Shown one piece after another: positions 37,141 to 46,531 of a DNA stretch of 64,000 nt; positions within the stretch are counted from its first letter, which is position 1, and each line of letters begins with the position of its first letter. A program made the position numbers and the translations under genes. This DNA is from Bacteroidaceae bacterium (GTDB taxonomy: Bacteria > Bacteroidota > Bacteroidia > Bacteroidales > Bacteroidaceae). The stretch is from positions 25,342-89,341 of the forward strand of contig JAFYMW010000005.1 of the NCBI GenBank assembly GCA_017548165.1. Direction: 5' to 3'. Below the pieces are notes generated by a model. That model was not told the origin of the DNA. It was given only the letters and a program-made list of their open reading frames with translations, and made no database searches.

Positions 37141-37690
37141 TTTTTATATCAATATACTGACGTAATTGGAGAAGATACTTTTTCTGCAGCCCGACAAATA
37201 GCCCTCATCGCAAATAAGCAGTATCTGCCACTGATACACAAATGATTACACTCAGCCAACTTATCTTTCATCATTTCCAAGAACTCTTGATGTCCTAATA
37301 CATTTTTTGAGGATGGTAGTGGCGCAAAGCAAAAAAAATAGTTTTTGTGCAAAGAAATTATCAAAAAGCAGACAAGTACACTACTTCAATAATAATACTA
37401 GTATCCGAAAAAACATTACAATACGTCAATATTGAGAAGCGAGAGAGAGAAAGAGGCGCAATGTGGTTCCTTTGTAATCGAGAAGTAACGAAACAGAGGA
37501 CAAAAAGATGGCTTCATTAGCGCGTAACAGTCTAATGACCGATTTGGGTTTAAAGGTTGGTAGCAAATTAGCACAATGCATTTAGAGGCATTTTGGGAAA
37601 TAGTTATCATGACATGTACAGAATATCACATCTTTTCGCCAAATTTGACCTAACGGTCTTAGTTACTCTCGTTCGAAAATCCTCAAATAA

Positions 37691-37722
37691 TTTGGGATTT
37701 TCCTCACTTATTCGTAACTTTG
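37691..37722 (+). promoter_or_regulatory. Orphan promoter upstream of the lipoprotein gene
   Basis: TTTG (37691-37694), 20 bases, TAACTTTG (37715-37722). Transcription near 37728 would give a leader of about 300 nt to the lipoprotein ATG at 38035, including the hairpin at 37895-37976. Confidence 0.6.
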
Positions 37723-37894
37723 CGACATCGTTCTGCTACTACAGCGGTGGTTATGAATGACTTTAACTAAAAGGTGTTATTGAAATTATCTTCATTGATG
37801 AAATTCTCGCAAAATTTCTATGTACCGAAGATAATGGGCAATGGCACCACATCATGGTTTGTACAGCCACAATTGGCTCCCTACATATCCTTTT

Positions 37895-37976
37895 GGTGTG
37901 GGCTATTGCTTTATCCGGTACTAAGGCAATGCGAGAAGCCTCATCAATAGGATAAAGCAGATATAGTTCCCACACC
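37895..37976. repeat. Long imperfect inverted repeat before the lipoprotein gene
   Basis: GGTGTGGG (37895-37902) pairs with CCCACACC (37969-37976), and GCTTTATCC (37908-37916) with GGATAAAGC (37950-37958), around a 33-base loop. TTTATTT follows, so it could also terminate transcription. Confidence 0.65.
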
Positions 37977-38034
37977 TTTATTTCATACTAACAGCTTTCT
38001 TCTGGGGATTGAGAGGCATGAATGATTAAATGAC

Positions 38035-38814
38035 ATGAAAACATTTAGAGCGATTGGAATGGCTTTGCTAGCCGTTTTGTTGTGTGTAGGAATTTCGTCT
38101 TGTAGCAAAGAGGATGATTTAGGTGGTAATGGTGATGTGACATCTGGTAGTAAGAAATTAACTAGACTTGTTCAAACTTCAGAATCTGGCGACTCTGAAG
38201 AAGTAATTTTTTCATATGATGACAACGGACGTTTAATATCCTGTTATGATGAAGATGGTAATATTCATCAATATTCTTGGTCGGATAATACTATTACAAG
38301 AACAAGAGGTAATGATGTGAGGACATATTCATACATAGATGGTTTGGTAAGAAAAGAAGAGCGAGACTATTATACTTATGGTTATGCATATAATTCATCT
38401 AAACAAATTATAGCTTTAAATATCGTTCATAAAAACTCCAATAAAATTGACCAAAAAGAAGTTTATTCTTGGGAAAATGGAAAAATTACTCAAATTTCAA
38501 GAGAAGAAGACGAACACATTGATATATTGCAGATAAATTATAGTCCTGAGACTTGCAAGGGATATAATCCATTCATGACAATGTCAATGACTAATACCCA
38601 ATTATTTTGGGTACATCCAGAATTAATAGGAGTTACATACAATCAATTACCCAACAGAATTATTCAAGATGGCACTACTATAGATAAGGTTAAGGATATC
38701 TCATATACTTTAGATAAGGATGGTTATATTATACGTTGCTTCATTGAGCAAGTAACTAAAACAAATGGAAAAGAATCTCAAAAAACATATTCCTATACAT
38801 TTACATGGGAATAA
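38035..38814 (+). CDS. Lipoprotein with YD-like repeats
   Basis: The 259-residue product has a lipoprotein signal (MKTFRAIGMALLAVLLCVGISSCSKEDD, lipobox ISSC with Cys at about residue 23). The mature part is built of short beta-type repeats reminiscent of YD/RHS units: IFSYDDNGRLISCYDEDGN, YSWSDNTITRTRGND, EVYSWENGKITQISREED, ISYTLDKDGYIIRCFIEQ. It resembles the DUF4595-type surface lipoproteins frequent in Bacteroidetes, with no known function. The coding sequence is noticeably more AT-rich than its neighbours and it sits alone between two tRNAs, so recent gain is possible. Confidence 0.8.
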   Translation: MKTFRAIGMALLAVLLCVGISSCSKEDDLGGNGDVTSGSKKLTRLVQTSESGDSEEVIFSYDDNGRLISCYDEDGNIHQYSWSDNTITRTRGNDVRTYSYIDGLVRKEERDYYTYGYAYNSSKQIIALNIVHKNSNKIDQKEVYSWENGKITQISREEDEHIDILQINYSPETCKGYNPFMTMSMTNTQLFWVHPELIGVTYNQLPNRIIQDGTTIDKVKDISYTLDKDGYIIRCFIEQVTKTNGKESQKTYSYTFTWE

Positions 38815-38879
38815 TACTCTAAGGTCACGTTTATATTTGTTCTAGGACTTGTCTCCTATACGTGAAAATATAAGAAAAG

Positions 38880-38922
38880 AATAAGCCAACCTATCTTGCC
38901 GGAGATAAGTTGGCTTATTTCA
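38880..38922 (+). terminator. Intrinsic terminator after the lipoprotein gene
   Basis: AATAAGCCAAC (38880-38890) pairs with GTTGGCTTATT (38909-38919), with TATCT/AGATA continuing inside, followed by a T-rich stretch. Confidence 0.85.
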
Positions 38923-39650
38923 TTTACTTCTATTTAGTAATTTGGGATTTGTTTCTTTTCCTACTATTGGCATTTGGGGCGTGTTGGGTACTAGTCCATG
39001 AATAGCGGGAAATAGCTTCTTCATTATTTGTTCATTCATAGCTATAAAAAATTAAGGTTTAACATATATACAAGGATATGCTGATTCTATCTATTATCCA
39101 GGAATATATGTGCTTATCAAAAAAAGAATGACAAATAGATATTATTGCGAAAAATAAGGTAATTGGGAAGCTACAGTAGTTTGAAATATATGGTAAGTTG
39201 AAACGTAGAAAAAACTATATTCAATCCATATTCTTGCATTCATCTTTTACAGATAACAACTGAGACACCAAAGCACACACTCTTTGCTAACTTGTTGATA
39301 TACAGCACTACTCTTCTTTCCAAAAGAACAAGAATAGAATAATCAAATACAATGGCGTTCTTTATATCAAGGTGCCTTTCGATTCCCGACACTGCACCTA
39401 TAGTAAAGCCACATATTGTTTAAGCAAGGTTCATAGTATCGTCGAGGCATATTCCTCACGACGTCATACCTTAGACGATACTAGGGTTTTTAGAAAGGAA
39501 TAAGCACACATCTTATTGTCATAATTTTTCACAAAGCAACCCCTTAAAGACAGACAAAGAGAAGAAAAAAGAAAAAAATCAGACAAGAGTATGAAAGTGA
39601 GTTCCCGAAAAAATCTGCCACCACTAGCTAATGCCTATGCTAAGCATAAC
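38923..39650. other. Gap of about 730 bases without a gene
   Basis: AT-rich, no open frame of note. One stem at 39435-39482 (AGTATCGTC/GACGATACT, with GAGG/CCTC inside, followed by AGGGTTTTT) is the only structure seen. Confidence 0.5.
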
Positions 39651-39680
39651 AAAAAAAAGTGAGAGCAAATACTCTCACTT
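39651..39680 (-). terminator. Intrinsic terminator after tRNA-Leu
   Basis: Read on the minus strand, AGTGAGAG (39679-39672) pairs with CTCTCACT (39665-39658), followed by seven T. Confidence 0.85.
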
Positions 39681-39684
39681 CCTG

Positions 39685-39766
39685 TACCCAGAGCCGGGGT
39701 CGAACCGGCACAGGTTGCCCTACTGGTGTTTGAGACCAGCGCGTCTACCGATTCCGCCATCTGGGC
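39685..39766 (-). tRNA. tRNA-Leu (anticodon CAA)
   Basis: Class II tRNA on the minus strand. Acceptor GCCCAGA pairs with TCTGGGT (G-U at the end), anticodon stem CTGGT/ACCAG has loop CTCAAAC reading CAA, a 13-base variable arm contains AGG-GCAA-CCT, and the T arm is GCCGG-TTCGACC-CCGGC. CCA is not encoded. Confidence 0.95.
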
Positions 39767-39782
39767 TTCTTGTTTTCGCTTG

Positions 39783-39813
39783 CAAAGGTACGTCTTTTTT
39801 TTGAACTAGCAAT
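39783..39813 (-). promoter_or_regulatory. Promoter of tRNA-Leu
   Basis: TACCTTTG (39790-39783) on the minus strand with ATTG (39813-39810) 19 bases upstream. Confidence 0.75.
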
Positions 39814-39885
39814 AGTTTACTGTATTTTTTTTCATTTTGAGACAAAAAAACTCCAAAAATCGTCCCTAACGTCATAAATCACATT

Positions 39886-40623
39886 CTATTTATACATTTC
39901 GGCATCCTTAATTCCCTTTTTAGCAGCTTTACTTAAGCGCTCAACCTTAGCAGAAATTATAACAACATCTTGAAGGGGACGATCGAGCGAATCAGTAGGT
40001 TGCGACTGAATATCTTTAACTACCCCAAGACCTTCCACCACTTGACCAAAAACAGTATAGGCACCATCGAGATGCGGAGTGCCACCCGTAACCTGATATT
40101 CCTGGAACTGAAAACTATCCATTTCCACTCCTCTTTCAGCAAGATGAGGCAACACCTTTTGGATACTGTAGCTTGTCATCTTCTGACCCCACACAATGTA
40201 AAATTGAGAACCACTACTGCGCCATTCGGGATTGACATCATCTCCCAAACGTGCAGCAGCAACTGCACCACGTAAATGATAAAGTTGTGGATAAACTATT
40301 TCGGCGGGGATAGTATAACCTGGATCTCCTTCGCCAAGATGCTTACCTGGAGCAGCCCCACGACTTTCCGGATCACCACCCTGAATCATAAAATTCTTAA
40401 TAACACGATGAAAAAGAATACCATCATAATACCCTTGTTGAACAAGGCGAATAAAATTATCGCGATGCAAGGGAGTGAGATCCGAGAGTGATATACGTAT
40501 GACACCAGCCGAGGTTTCAAGGCGCACTATACTGGGTTTATCCTTCTTACGCGCTTGAAGAGCATGAGCGGGGAAGAAGACAAACAGTAATACACAGAAT
40601 GTAATTTGATATAGATATTTCAT
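39886..40623 (-). CDS. Exported cyclophilin-type peptidyl-prolyl cis-trans isomerase
   Basis: The 245 residues open with a signal peptide (about 1-23, ending AHA-LQA). The cyclophilin domain carries GYYDGILFHRVIKNFMIQGGDPESRG, GSQFYIVWGQ and HLDGAYTVFGQVVEGLGVV, with the catalytic Arg in FHRV and the QGG and FGQV strands. An insertion between the FYIV and AYTVFG segments (about residues 150-190) is long for the family. It probably helps fold envelope proteins. Monocistronic with its own promoter at 40710-40680. Confidence 0.94.
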   Translation of the reverse strand: MKYLYQITFCVLLFVFFPAHALQARKKDKPSIVRLETSAGVIRISLSDLTPLHRDNFIRLVQQGYYDGILFHRVIKNFMIQGGDPESRGAAPGKHLGEGDPGYTIPAEIVYPQLYHLRGAVAAARLGDDVNPEWRSSGSQFYIVWGQKMTSYSIQKVLPHLAERGVEMDSFQFQEYQVTGGTPHLDGAYTVFGQVVEGLGVVKDIQSQPTDSLDRPLQDVVIISAKVERLSKAAKKGIKDAEMYK

Positions 40624-41012
40624 AATTAGATGACTTCACTTAGGACAAGTTTGATTAATACTATTTATTATATAGAGGACAAAGATACAGCTAAGCGAGC
40701 AATAAGCAAAATATGACGTAAAAAAAATCAACGTACGCAATCGATTGTGCACCCAAACCACCACAACAAGCAGTAAAGCACCAACCTTCACAAGCAGGAT
40801 TAAACATATGCATATATAGACAAGCCCTACTCCCCCACCCTTATCCACTTGGCAAATGCCTTATACACACATATGCCCCTAACATCTCCCAATGGCCCTA
40901 AATTGCAATAAATGCCCATTTCATCGAATCTTCAAACAACACCACACAATAACCACAATTTGAGGAAGATAAAAAGTTTTCTTCAGTACAAAAATATTTT
41001 AGCGGAAACAAG
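40624..41012. other. Divergent intergenic region between the cyclophilin gene and mraZ
   Basis: It holds the minus-strand cyclophilin promoter; the mraZ control region begins at 41013. I see no gene or further structure between 40711 and 41012. Confidence 0.6.
40680..40710 (-). promoter_or_regulatory. Promoter of the cyclophilin gene
   Basis: TTTG (40710-40707), 19 bases, TATCTTTG (40687-40680) on the minus strand. Confidence 0.78.
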
Positions 41013-41047
41013 TGGGGAATTGTGGGGAATTTACTATCTTTGTGGCG
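41013..41047 (+). promoter_or_regulatory. mraZ promoter with TGGGG direct repeats, candidate MraZ operator
   Basis: TATCTTTG (41035-41042) is the -7 box. Where the -33 box should be there are two TGGGGAATT repeats exactly ten bases apart (TGGGG at 41013 and 41023), and TGGCG follows at 41043, again on the ten-base phase. MraZ of other bacteria represses its own operon by binding TGGGN repeats with ten-base spacing, so this is a good candidate operator. Confidence 0.7.
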
Positions 41048-41072
41048 AAAAAGCAAAAAGAGGTACGCACAT

Positions 41073-41531
41073 ATGAGATTCACTGGCAACATAGACGCAA
41101 AAACAGACGAAAAGGGAAGGGTATTTATCCCCGCCCAATTCCGCAAGTTGTTGCAACAAGAAGGACTGGAGGCAATGATCCTGCGCAAGGATATATTCCA
41201 ACAGTGCTTGGTGTTGTACCCCGAAAGCGTATGGGACAGCATGGTAGATAGTATTACTGCCAAAACTTCCCCTTTTGATCCACGTGGTAGAGCTGCATTG
41301 AGAGGCTTCGTAGCTGGTGCAGAAAGAATAGGAATAGATGCTAACGGACGCATACTAATACCCCGAAGATACCTAGACAGTGCAGAAATAGGCAATGAGG
41401 TACGTTTCATTGGCATGGACAATAGCATAGAGCTTTGGAACAGGGAAAAAGCAGAGCAGTTATTGTGTAGCCCAGAAGAATTGGCGGAAAGTCTGGAACT
41501 GTTAATGAAACAAGAGCACAACGAACAATAG
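41073..41531 (+). CDS. mraZ: Transcriptional regulator MraZ
   Basis: The 152 residues contain two AbrB-like halves typical of MraZ: MRFTGNIDAKTDEKGRVFIPAQFRKLL and ERIGIDANGRILIPRRYLDSAEIGNEVRFIG. The protein forms rings and represses the division and wall cluster it heads. ATG 41073 is taken; the open extension to 41022 runs into the promoter at 41035-41042. The operator-like repeats lie 26-60 bases upstream. Confidence 0.95.
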   Translation: MRFTGNIDAKTDEKGRVFIPAQFRKLLQQEGLEAMILRKDIFQQCLVLYPESVWDSMVDSITAKTSPFDPRGRAALRGFVAGAERIGIDANGRILIPRRYLDSAEIGNEVRFIGMDNSIELWNREKAEQLLCSPEELAESLELLMKQEHNEQ

Positions 41532-41572
41532 TGCTAAAACCCCAATAGTTGAAGGAAGAAAGAATAGAGAAG

Positions 41573-42496
41573 ATGAATCCTGATTGTTACCATATTCCAG
41601 TGATGCTGGACGAATGTCTTGTAGGTTTGGACATCAAGCCCGACGGAGTGTATGTGGACCTCACCTACGGAGGAGGTGGACATAGTCGTGAGATTGTCAA
41701 AAGACTTTCAACAAGCGGTCATCTCTATGGTTTTGACCAGGACTTAGATGCAATGAAAGGTGCCATGAAGGATGACGAACGCTTTACCTTTGTGCGCAGC
41801 AACTTCCGCTACATAAAAAACTGGATGCAGTACTATGGCATAGAGAAAGTGGATGGCATACTTGCCGACTTGGGGGTAAGTAGTCATCACCTTGACGAAG
41901 CCCAGAGAGGTTTTTCTTTCCGTTATGATGCCCCATTAGACATGCGTATGAATCAGGCGGGAAAACTCTCAGCAAAAGACATCATAGCCAAGTACACAGA
42001 AGAGCAGTTGGCCGATATCTTGTATTACTATGGCGAGTTAAAGCAGAGCCGTCGTATAGCATCAACGATAGTAAAGGCTCGACAAGCCAAAGACATCCTA
42101 ACAACTGGCCAGTTGGCAGAGGTGGTACAACCCCTCATGGGATACGATAGAGAGAAAAAGGATTTGGCAAAACTATTCCAAGCCTTGCGCATAGAGGTAA
42201 ACGGCGAAATGAAGGTTTTACGCCAAATGCTAGCAAACGCAACCGACATATTGGCACCTGGAGGAAGATTGGTAGTGATGACCTACCATAGCCTGGAAGA
42301 CCGCATAGTAAAAAACCACATAAAAGGAACAAACAAGACTGACAACGATGGTACAGACGCACAGGCATTGATTTTCGGAAGACCAAAGATGTCACTAAAA
42401 CAAGTAAACAAGAATGTCACTACTGCCTCAGCAGAGGAACTGACAAGAAACCCAAGAAGCCGTTCGGCAAAACTACGTATAGCAGAAAAGATATGA
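41573..42496 (+). CDS. rsmH: 16S rRNA (cytosine(1402)-N(4))-methyltransferase
   Basis: From ATG 41573 there are 307 residues. YHIPVMLDECLVGL is at the start, the SAM motif VDLTYGGGGHS near 33-43, then GILADLGVSSHHLDEAQRGFSF, LDMRMN and a C-terminal SLEDRIVKNHIK and RSRSAKLRIAEK. It methylates C1402 in the ribosomal P site. The frame also allows TTG 41549. The stop overlaps ftsL by four bases. Confidence 0.97.
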   Translation: MNPDCYHIPVMLDECLVGLDIKPDGVYVDLTYGGGGHSREIVKRLSTSGHLYGFDQDLDAMKGAMKDDERFTFVRSNFRYIKNWMQYYGIEKVDGILADLGVSSHHLDEAQRGFSFRYDAPLDMRMNQAGKLSAKDIIAKYTEEQLADILYYYGELKQSRRIASTIVKARQAKDILTTGQLAEVVQPLMGYDREKKDLAKLFQALRIEVNGEMKVLRQMLANATDILAPGGRLVVMTYHSLEDRIVKNHIKGTNKTDNDGTDAQALIFGRPKMSLKQVNKNVTTASAEELTRNPRSRSAKLRIAEKI

Positions 42497-42915
42497 GGGA
42501 GAGCAAAGAAAAAAATGCCAAAAAGCAAGAGAATGGAAACAAGAGCAAAGCATTCTCTTTTTTGAGCAACAATATTGAGGACGAACTAGCACTAAAACAG
42601 TGGAAAAACGTCGTCCAGCAAATGAGTATAGACGGTCAATGGTTCAAGAAACAAATACCATTAATAATACTCATCGTCCTAGGCACAATAACATACATAA
42701 CTTGTCGATATCAGGCCCAACAAGAAATAATACTGGAAGAACAGTTGAAGCTTGAACTACAAGATTGGAAGTATCGTTCTGTGACACGTAGCAGCGAACT
42801 AACTCTAAAAAGCAGGCAAAGCCAAGTTGAAAGTTCGCTAAAGTTTTTTGGAGACAGTACATTAAAAGTCAGCACAGTAGCACCATACACCCTCAATATC
42901 AGCAAAACGGAATGA
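42493..42915 (+). CDS. ftsL: FtsL-like cell-division protein
   Basis: The 140-residue protein has a charged cytoplasmic N terminus (about 55 residues), one membrane helix (IPLIILIVLGTITYITCRY, about 56-74) and a periplasmic coiled-coil-like stretch (EIILEEQLKLELQDWKYRSVTRSSELTLKSRQ). Size, topology and position between rsmH and ftsI match FtsL, which forms the divisome trimer with FtsQ and a DivIC/FtsB partner. Sequence identity to proteobacterial FtsL is negligible, so the call rests on topology and context. It overlaps both neighbours by four bases. Confidence 0.8.
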   Translation: MRESKEKNAKKQENGNKSKAFSFLSNNIEDELALKQWKNVVQQMSIDGQWFKKQIPLIILIVLGTITYITCRYQAQQEIILEEQLKLELQDWKYRSVTRSSELTLKSRQSQVESSLKFFGDSTLKVSTVAPYTLNISKTE

Positions 42916-44978
42916 AACCAGAGAAAAACCACTGCATAATTCGCTTCCGCATAATATTTATTGCCATATGCTTAGTCGGAATCTACATAATAGGTTCGGC
43001 TCTCTATACCATGCTGGCAAAAAGGGATTATTGGAAAACTATAAGTAATAGCTTCATACGCCACAATATTACAATTCCACCAACAAGAGGAAACATTTAT
43101 GACTGCAATGGCAAACTACTAGCCGCCTCGGTACCAGAATACCATATATACATGGACTATGTGGTGATAGACAAGGATACTGCAGCCCGACGCAAAGCCC
43201 AGGAGTGGAGAGACGCCGAGTTCGCAGATAAACTAGATAGCATCTCGGAAGGACTTGCCAACATTTTCCCTGACAAAAAAAGATCGCATCAGGAAAATGT
43301 AAAGTGGTTCCGTAACAGACTACTTGAAGGCAAGAAACGTGGTAGTCACGCATGGAGAATATACCCCCGCAATGCCACATACATTCAATATAAAGAGTGC
43401 AAAGAACTTCCTCTATTTAGAGAAAGGTCCTACAAAGGTGGATTCTACGCAACAGAAATAATGCAACGCAAACACCCATACGGCTCGTTAGCATCCAGAA
43501 CTCTGGGTAGTCTGCGTTCTGACACCAATGCCGCAAAGAACGGATTGGAACTTAGCTACGACACCATTCTAAGAGGTAAAAATGGCCGGGCACACAGTAT
43601 GAAAGTACGCAACAAGAGAGTCCGCATTATAGATGTAGAACCAGAGCATGGACACGATTTGGTCAGCACCATTGATGTGGACATCCAAGATATGGCAGAA
43701 AAGGCCTTGGTGACAAAATTGAAGGAGCCAAGCGTAAATGGTATCCTTGGTATGGCTATAGTGATGGAAGTCAAAACCGGTGAGGTAAAGGCCATCGTAA
43801 ACATGCACAAAGCCAAAGATGGCAATTATTACGAAATGAAGAATAGCGCTGTTAGCGACTTGATGGAACCTGGCAGCACCTTCAAGACCGCCAGCATGAT
43901 GGTAGCACTAGAGTACGGAAAGGCCACACTAAAGACTACGGTGGACTGCGTTGGTGGCATATATCCCATGTATGGTCGAAGAATGAAGGACCACAATTGG
44001 CACCGTGGAGGATACGGTGTATTGACCTTCTCACAAATTTTGGAAAATAGTAGTAACATCGGCGTGAGTCGAATAATTGATGATGGTTTCAAGAACAATC
44101 CACAAGAATTTGTAGACGGACTTAGGAAAATGGGTATAGGCATTCCCTTAAATTTGCCTTTCGCGGGCAAGGGCGAACCCAATATTCCTCAACCCAACAG
44201 CAAGATTAGATATTGGAGCAAATCAGATCTGCCATGGATGAGTATTGGCTATGTTAGCCAGCAGCCTGTAATAAGCACACTAACTTTCTACAATGCCATA
44301 GCAAATGGTGGCAAGATGGTTAAGCCCAAGTTCGTCAAGGCTGAACTGAAAGATGGCGAGGTGGTAAGAGAATTTCCCACCGAGGTGCTGATAGAACAGA
44401 TTTGCAAACCTTCAACTCTAAAGGACATACAATTCTGTTTGGAGAATGTGGTAAGTATCGGATTAGGCAAAAAGGCTGGCAACGGCGGTAAACTCTTCCC
44501 TGTAAGCGGCAAGACAGGTACAGCTCAGGTTGCAAAAGGAGGAGGATACCATAGTGGCATCACTAGATATATGGTCAGTTTCTGTGGTTACTTCCCTTCA
44601 AACTATCCTCAATATAGTTGCATCGTGTGCATCGTCAAGGATGGCCTACCTGCCTCGGGCGGTGGTCAATGCGGACCTGTATTCAGTCAGATTTCGCAAT
44701 ACATTATGGCCCAAGCTGTGGAACGTGATGCTTCGGCATTAGCAGATAGTGCCTCGGTATTCACTCCAGAAACAAAGACACATCGCGAAAAAAATGACAC
44801 GAGCAACCTGTCTCAAATACCCAACGTTGTAGGAATGGGAGCCAAAGACGCTGTATTCTTAATGAAACAACGTGGCATAAAAGTATCAATAGAAGGAAGT
44901 GGAACTGTACGCCGACAAAGTATTGCTGCAGGCAGCAAAGTAAACAAAGGACAACAAATTCGACTAATACTGGAATAA
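42912..44978 (+). CDS. ftsI: Peptidoglycan transpeptidase FtsI (PBP3) with C-terminal PASTA domain
   Basis: The 688 residues comprise a short cytoplasmic tail, one membrane helix (about 11-33) and the class B PBP dimerisation domain starting PPTRGNIYDCNGKLLA. The transpeptidase domain has SxxK at S322-K325 (GSTFK), SSN at 380-382 and KTG at 534-536. A PASTA module ends the protein (IPNVVGMGAKDAVFLMKQRGI). It cross-links septal peptidoglycan together with FtsW encoded downstream. Confidence 0.95.
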   Translation: MKPEKNHCIIRFRIIFIAICLVGIYIIGSALYTMLAKRDYWKTISNSFIRHNITIPPTRGNIYDCNGKLLAASVPEYHIYMDYVVIDKDTAARRKAQEWRDAEFADKLDSISEGLANIFPDKKRSHQENVKWFRNRLLEGKKRGSHAWRIYPRNATYIQYKECKELPLFRERSYKGGFYATEIMQRKHPYGSLASRTLGSLRSDTNAAKNGLELSYDTILRGKNGRAHSMKVRNKRVRIIDVEPEHGHDLVSTIDVDIQDMAEKALVTKLKEPSVNGILGMAIVMEVKTGEVKAIVNMHKAKDGNYYEMKNSAVSDLMEPGSTFKTASMMVALEYGKATLKTTVDCVGGIYPMYGRRMKDHNWHRGGYGVLTFSQILENSSNIGVSRIIDDGFKNNPQEFVDGLRKMGIGIPLNLPFAGKGEPNIPQPNSKIRYWSKSDLPWMSIGYVSQQPVISTLTFYNAIANGGKMVKPKFVKAELKDGEVVREFPTEVLIEQICKPSTLKDIQFCLENVVSIGLGKKAGNGGKLFPVSGKTGTAQVAKGGGYHSGITRYMVSFCGYFPSNYPQYSCIVCIVKDGLPASGGGQCGPVFSQISQYIMAQAVERDASALADSASVFTPETKTHREKNDTSNLSQIPNVVGMGAKDAVFLMKQRGIKVSIEGSGTVRRQSIAAGSKVNKGQQIRLILE

Positions 44979-45034
44979 GTTGATTTAAACTCCAATTATA
45001 CACCTTATATATAATAAGATAAAACTTAAAACTG

Positions 45035-46495
45035 ATGACGCTGAAAGAACTGATACGTGGATGTAAGCCTGTGCAGATTATAGGCAATACCAATGTGGTA
45101 GTTACTGGCATAGAGATCGATTCGCGCAAGTGCAAGGAAGGATGCATTTTTGTTGCAGTAAAAGGCACCCAAACAGATGGTCATGCATACATTGCGAAAG
45201 CCATAGAATTGGGAGCACGAGTGATTGTCTGCCAAGTTCTACCCGAGGTAGTAAATCAGGAGGTGGTGTATATTGTTTATCGTGACACAACAGATGTAGT
45301 AGGACCTTTAGCGACAGAATTCTATGGAAACCCCACAAAGCAAATGAAACTCGTGGGAATAACAGGAACCAATGGCAAGACAACTATAGCCACAACACTG
45401 TACAACATAGTACGACGCATGGGAATAAAGGCTGGACTATGCAGTACTGTCTGCAACTATATAGATGGCGAGCCCTTCCCCACCGAATGCACTACACCAG
45501 ACCCTATCACCTTGAATCGTCTCTTGGGTGAAATGGCCGATAGAGGTTGTGAATATGCATTTATGGAAGTAAGCAGCCACGCCGTAGACCAGAAACGCAT
45601 TGCTGGACTAAACTTCGCTGGTGGTGTCTTCACAAACCTGACCAGAGACCATCTAGACTACCACAAGACTTTCGAGAACTACCGCGATGCCAAGAAAGGA
45701 TTCTTCGATATGCTAACGAACAAGGCTTTTGCCGTAACCAACAAGGACGACAAAAATGGTCTTATCATGACCCAAAACACTAAAGCAGAGGTGAAGACCT
45801 ACTCCATAGGCAGAAGTGCTGATTTCAACGCCAAGATTCTGGAAGAGAGTTTTGAGGGCATGAACCTAGACATCAATGGTATGGAAGTGTTTGTACAGTT
45901 TGTGGGTAAGTTCAACGTACAAAACATATTGGCCATATACGGCACCCTAAGAATGATGGGGCTTGAAGCACAAGAGGCATTAATACAGTTGAGCGCCATG
46001 AAACCTGTAAACGGAAGATTCGAAACATTTCGTTCTGCCGAGGGAGTGACTGCGGTAATTGACTATGCTCATACACCAGATGCACTGAACAACGTGCTTG
46101 CAACCATCAATGAGGTGCTCAACGGCAAAGGACAATGCTGGACAGTGTGTGGTGCCGGTGGCAACCGCGACAAAGGTAAACGTCCATTAATGGCACAAGA
46201 AGCTGCAAAACAGAGTGATAAGGTGATTATCACAAGCGATAATCCTCGCGACGAGGAACCTCAGGACATAATCAACGATATGTTAGCTGGCCTAAACAAG
46301 GATGAACTCAAAAAAACAATCAGCATTGTGGATAGACGAGAGGCCATACGTACTGCTTGTATGATGGCACAAAGAGGAGATGTTATCCTAGTAGCAGGCA
46401 AAGGCCATGAGGATTATCAGATAATCAAAGGAGTGAAGTATCACTTTGATGATCACGAGGTGGTCCGAGAAGCATTTGGATTAACAGAAAACTAA
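45035..46495 (+). CDS. murE: UDP-N-acetylmuramoyl-L-alanyl-D-glutamate--2,6-diaminopimelate ligase
   Basis: The 486-residue Mur ligase has the ATP loop [13 protein letters not shown] (about 110), the carbamylated-lysine region and [12 protein letters not shown], and the amino-acid selecting DNPR motif in [14 protein letters not shown] marks meso-diaminopimelate, not lysine, as the added residue, which predicts a DAP-type wall. The N-terminal domain holds [27 protein letters not shown]. Confidence 0.97.
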   Translation: MTLKELIRGCKPVQIIGNTNVVVTGIEIDSRKCKEGCIFVAVKGTQTDGHAYIAKAIELGARVIVCQVLPEVVNQEVVYIVYRDTTDVVGPLATEFYGNPTKQMKLVGITGTNGKTTIATTLYNIVRRMGIKAGLCSTVCNYIDGEPFPTECTTPDPITLNRLLGEMADRGCEYAFMEVSSHAVDQKRIAGLNFAGGVFTNLTRDHLDYHKTFENYRDAKKGFFDMLTNKAFAVTNKDDKNGLIMTQNTKAEVKTYSIGRSADFNAKILEESFEGMNLDINGMEVFVQFVGKFNVQNILAIYGTLRMMGLEAQEALIQLSAMKPVNGRFETFRSAEGVTAVIDYAHTPDALNNVLATINEVLNGKGQCWTVCGAGGNRDKGKRPLMAQEAAKQSDKVIITSDNPRDEEPQDIINDMLAGLNKDELKKTISIVDRREAIRTACMMAQRGDVILVAGKGHEDYQIIKGVKYHFDDHEVVREAFGLTEN

Positions 46496-46531
46496 ATATA
46501 TAGCTCAACGCAACAAAGAAAAACTAATACG

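Larger units (their letters stand above)
36716..38034. other. Gene-poor stretch of 1.3 kb between tRNA-Pro and the lipoprotein gene
   Basis: No convincing gene is visible on either strand. It holds the tRNA terminator, GTCAACCAA repeats (36796-36832), a repeat cluster at 37041-37140, a good orphan promoter (37691-37722) and a long imperfect hairpin (37895-37976). Short frames on the minus strand at 37149-37364 and 37763-37975 look like decay or chance. The base composition is AT-rich. Confidence 0.6.

Noticed and set aside
37149-37364. Minus-strand frame of 71 codons in the tRNA-bounded gap
   Set aside because: No promoter, no family resemblance and a non-coding context; possibly a decayed gene, but I cannot support it.
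37763-37975. Minus-strand frame of 70 codons overlapping the long hairpin
   Set aside because: It starts inside the hairpin arm and has no protein-like features.
37895-37976. Invertible promoter flanked by inverted repeats
   Set aside because: The arms enclose only 33-65 bases with no TAnnTTTG box inside and no recombinase gene nearby; it is better seen as a hairpin.
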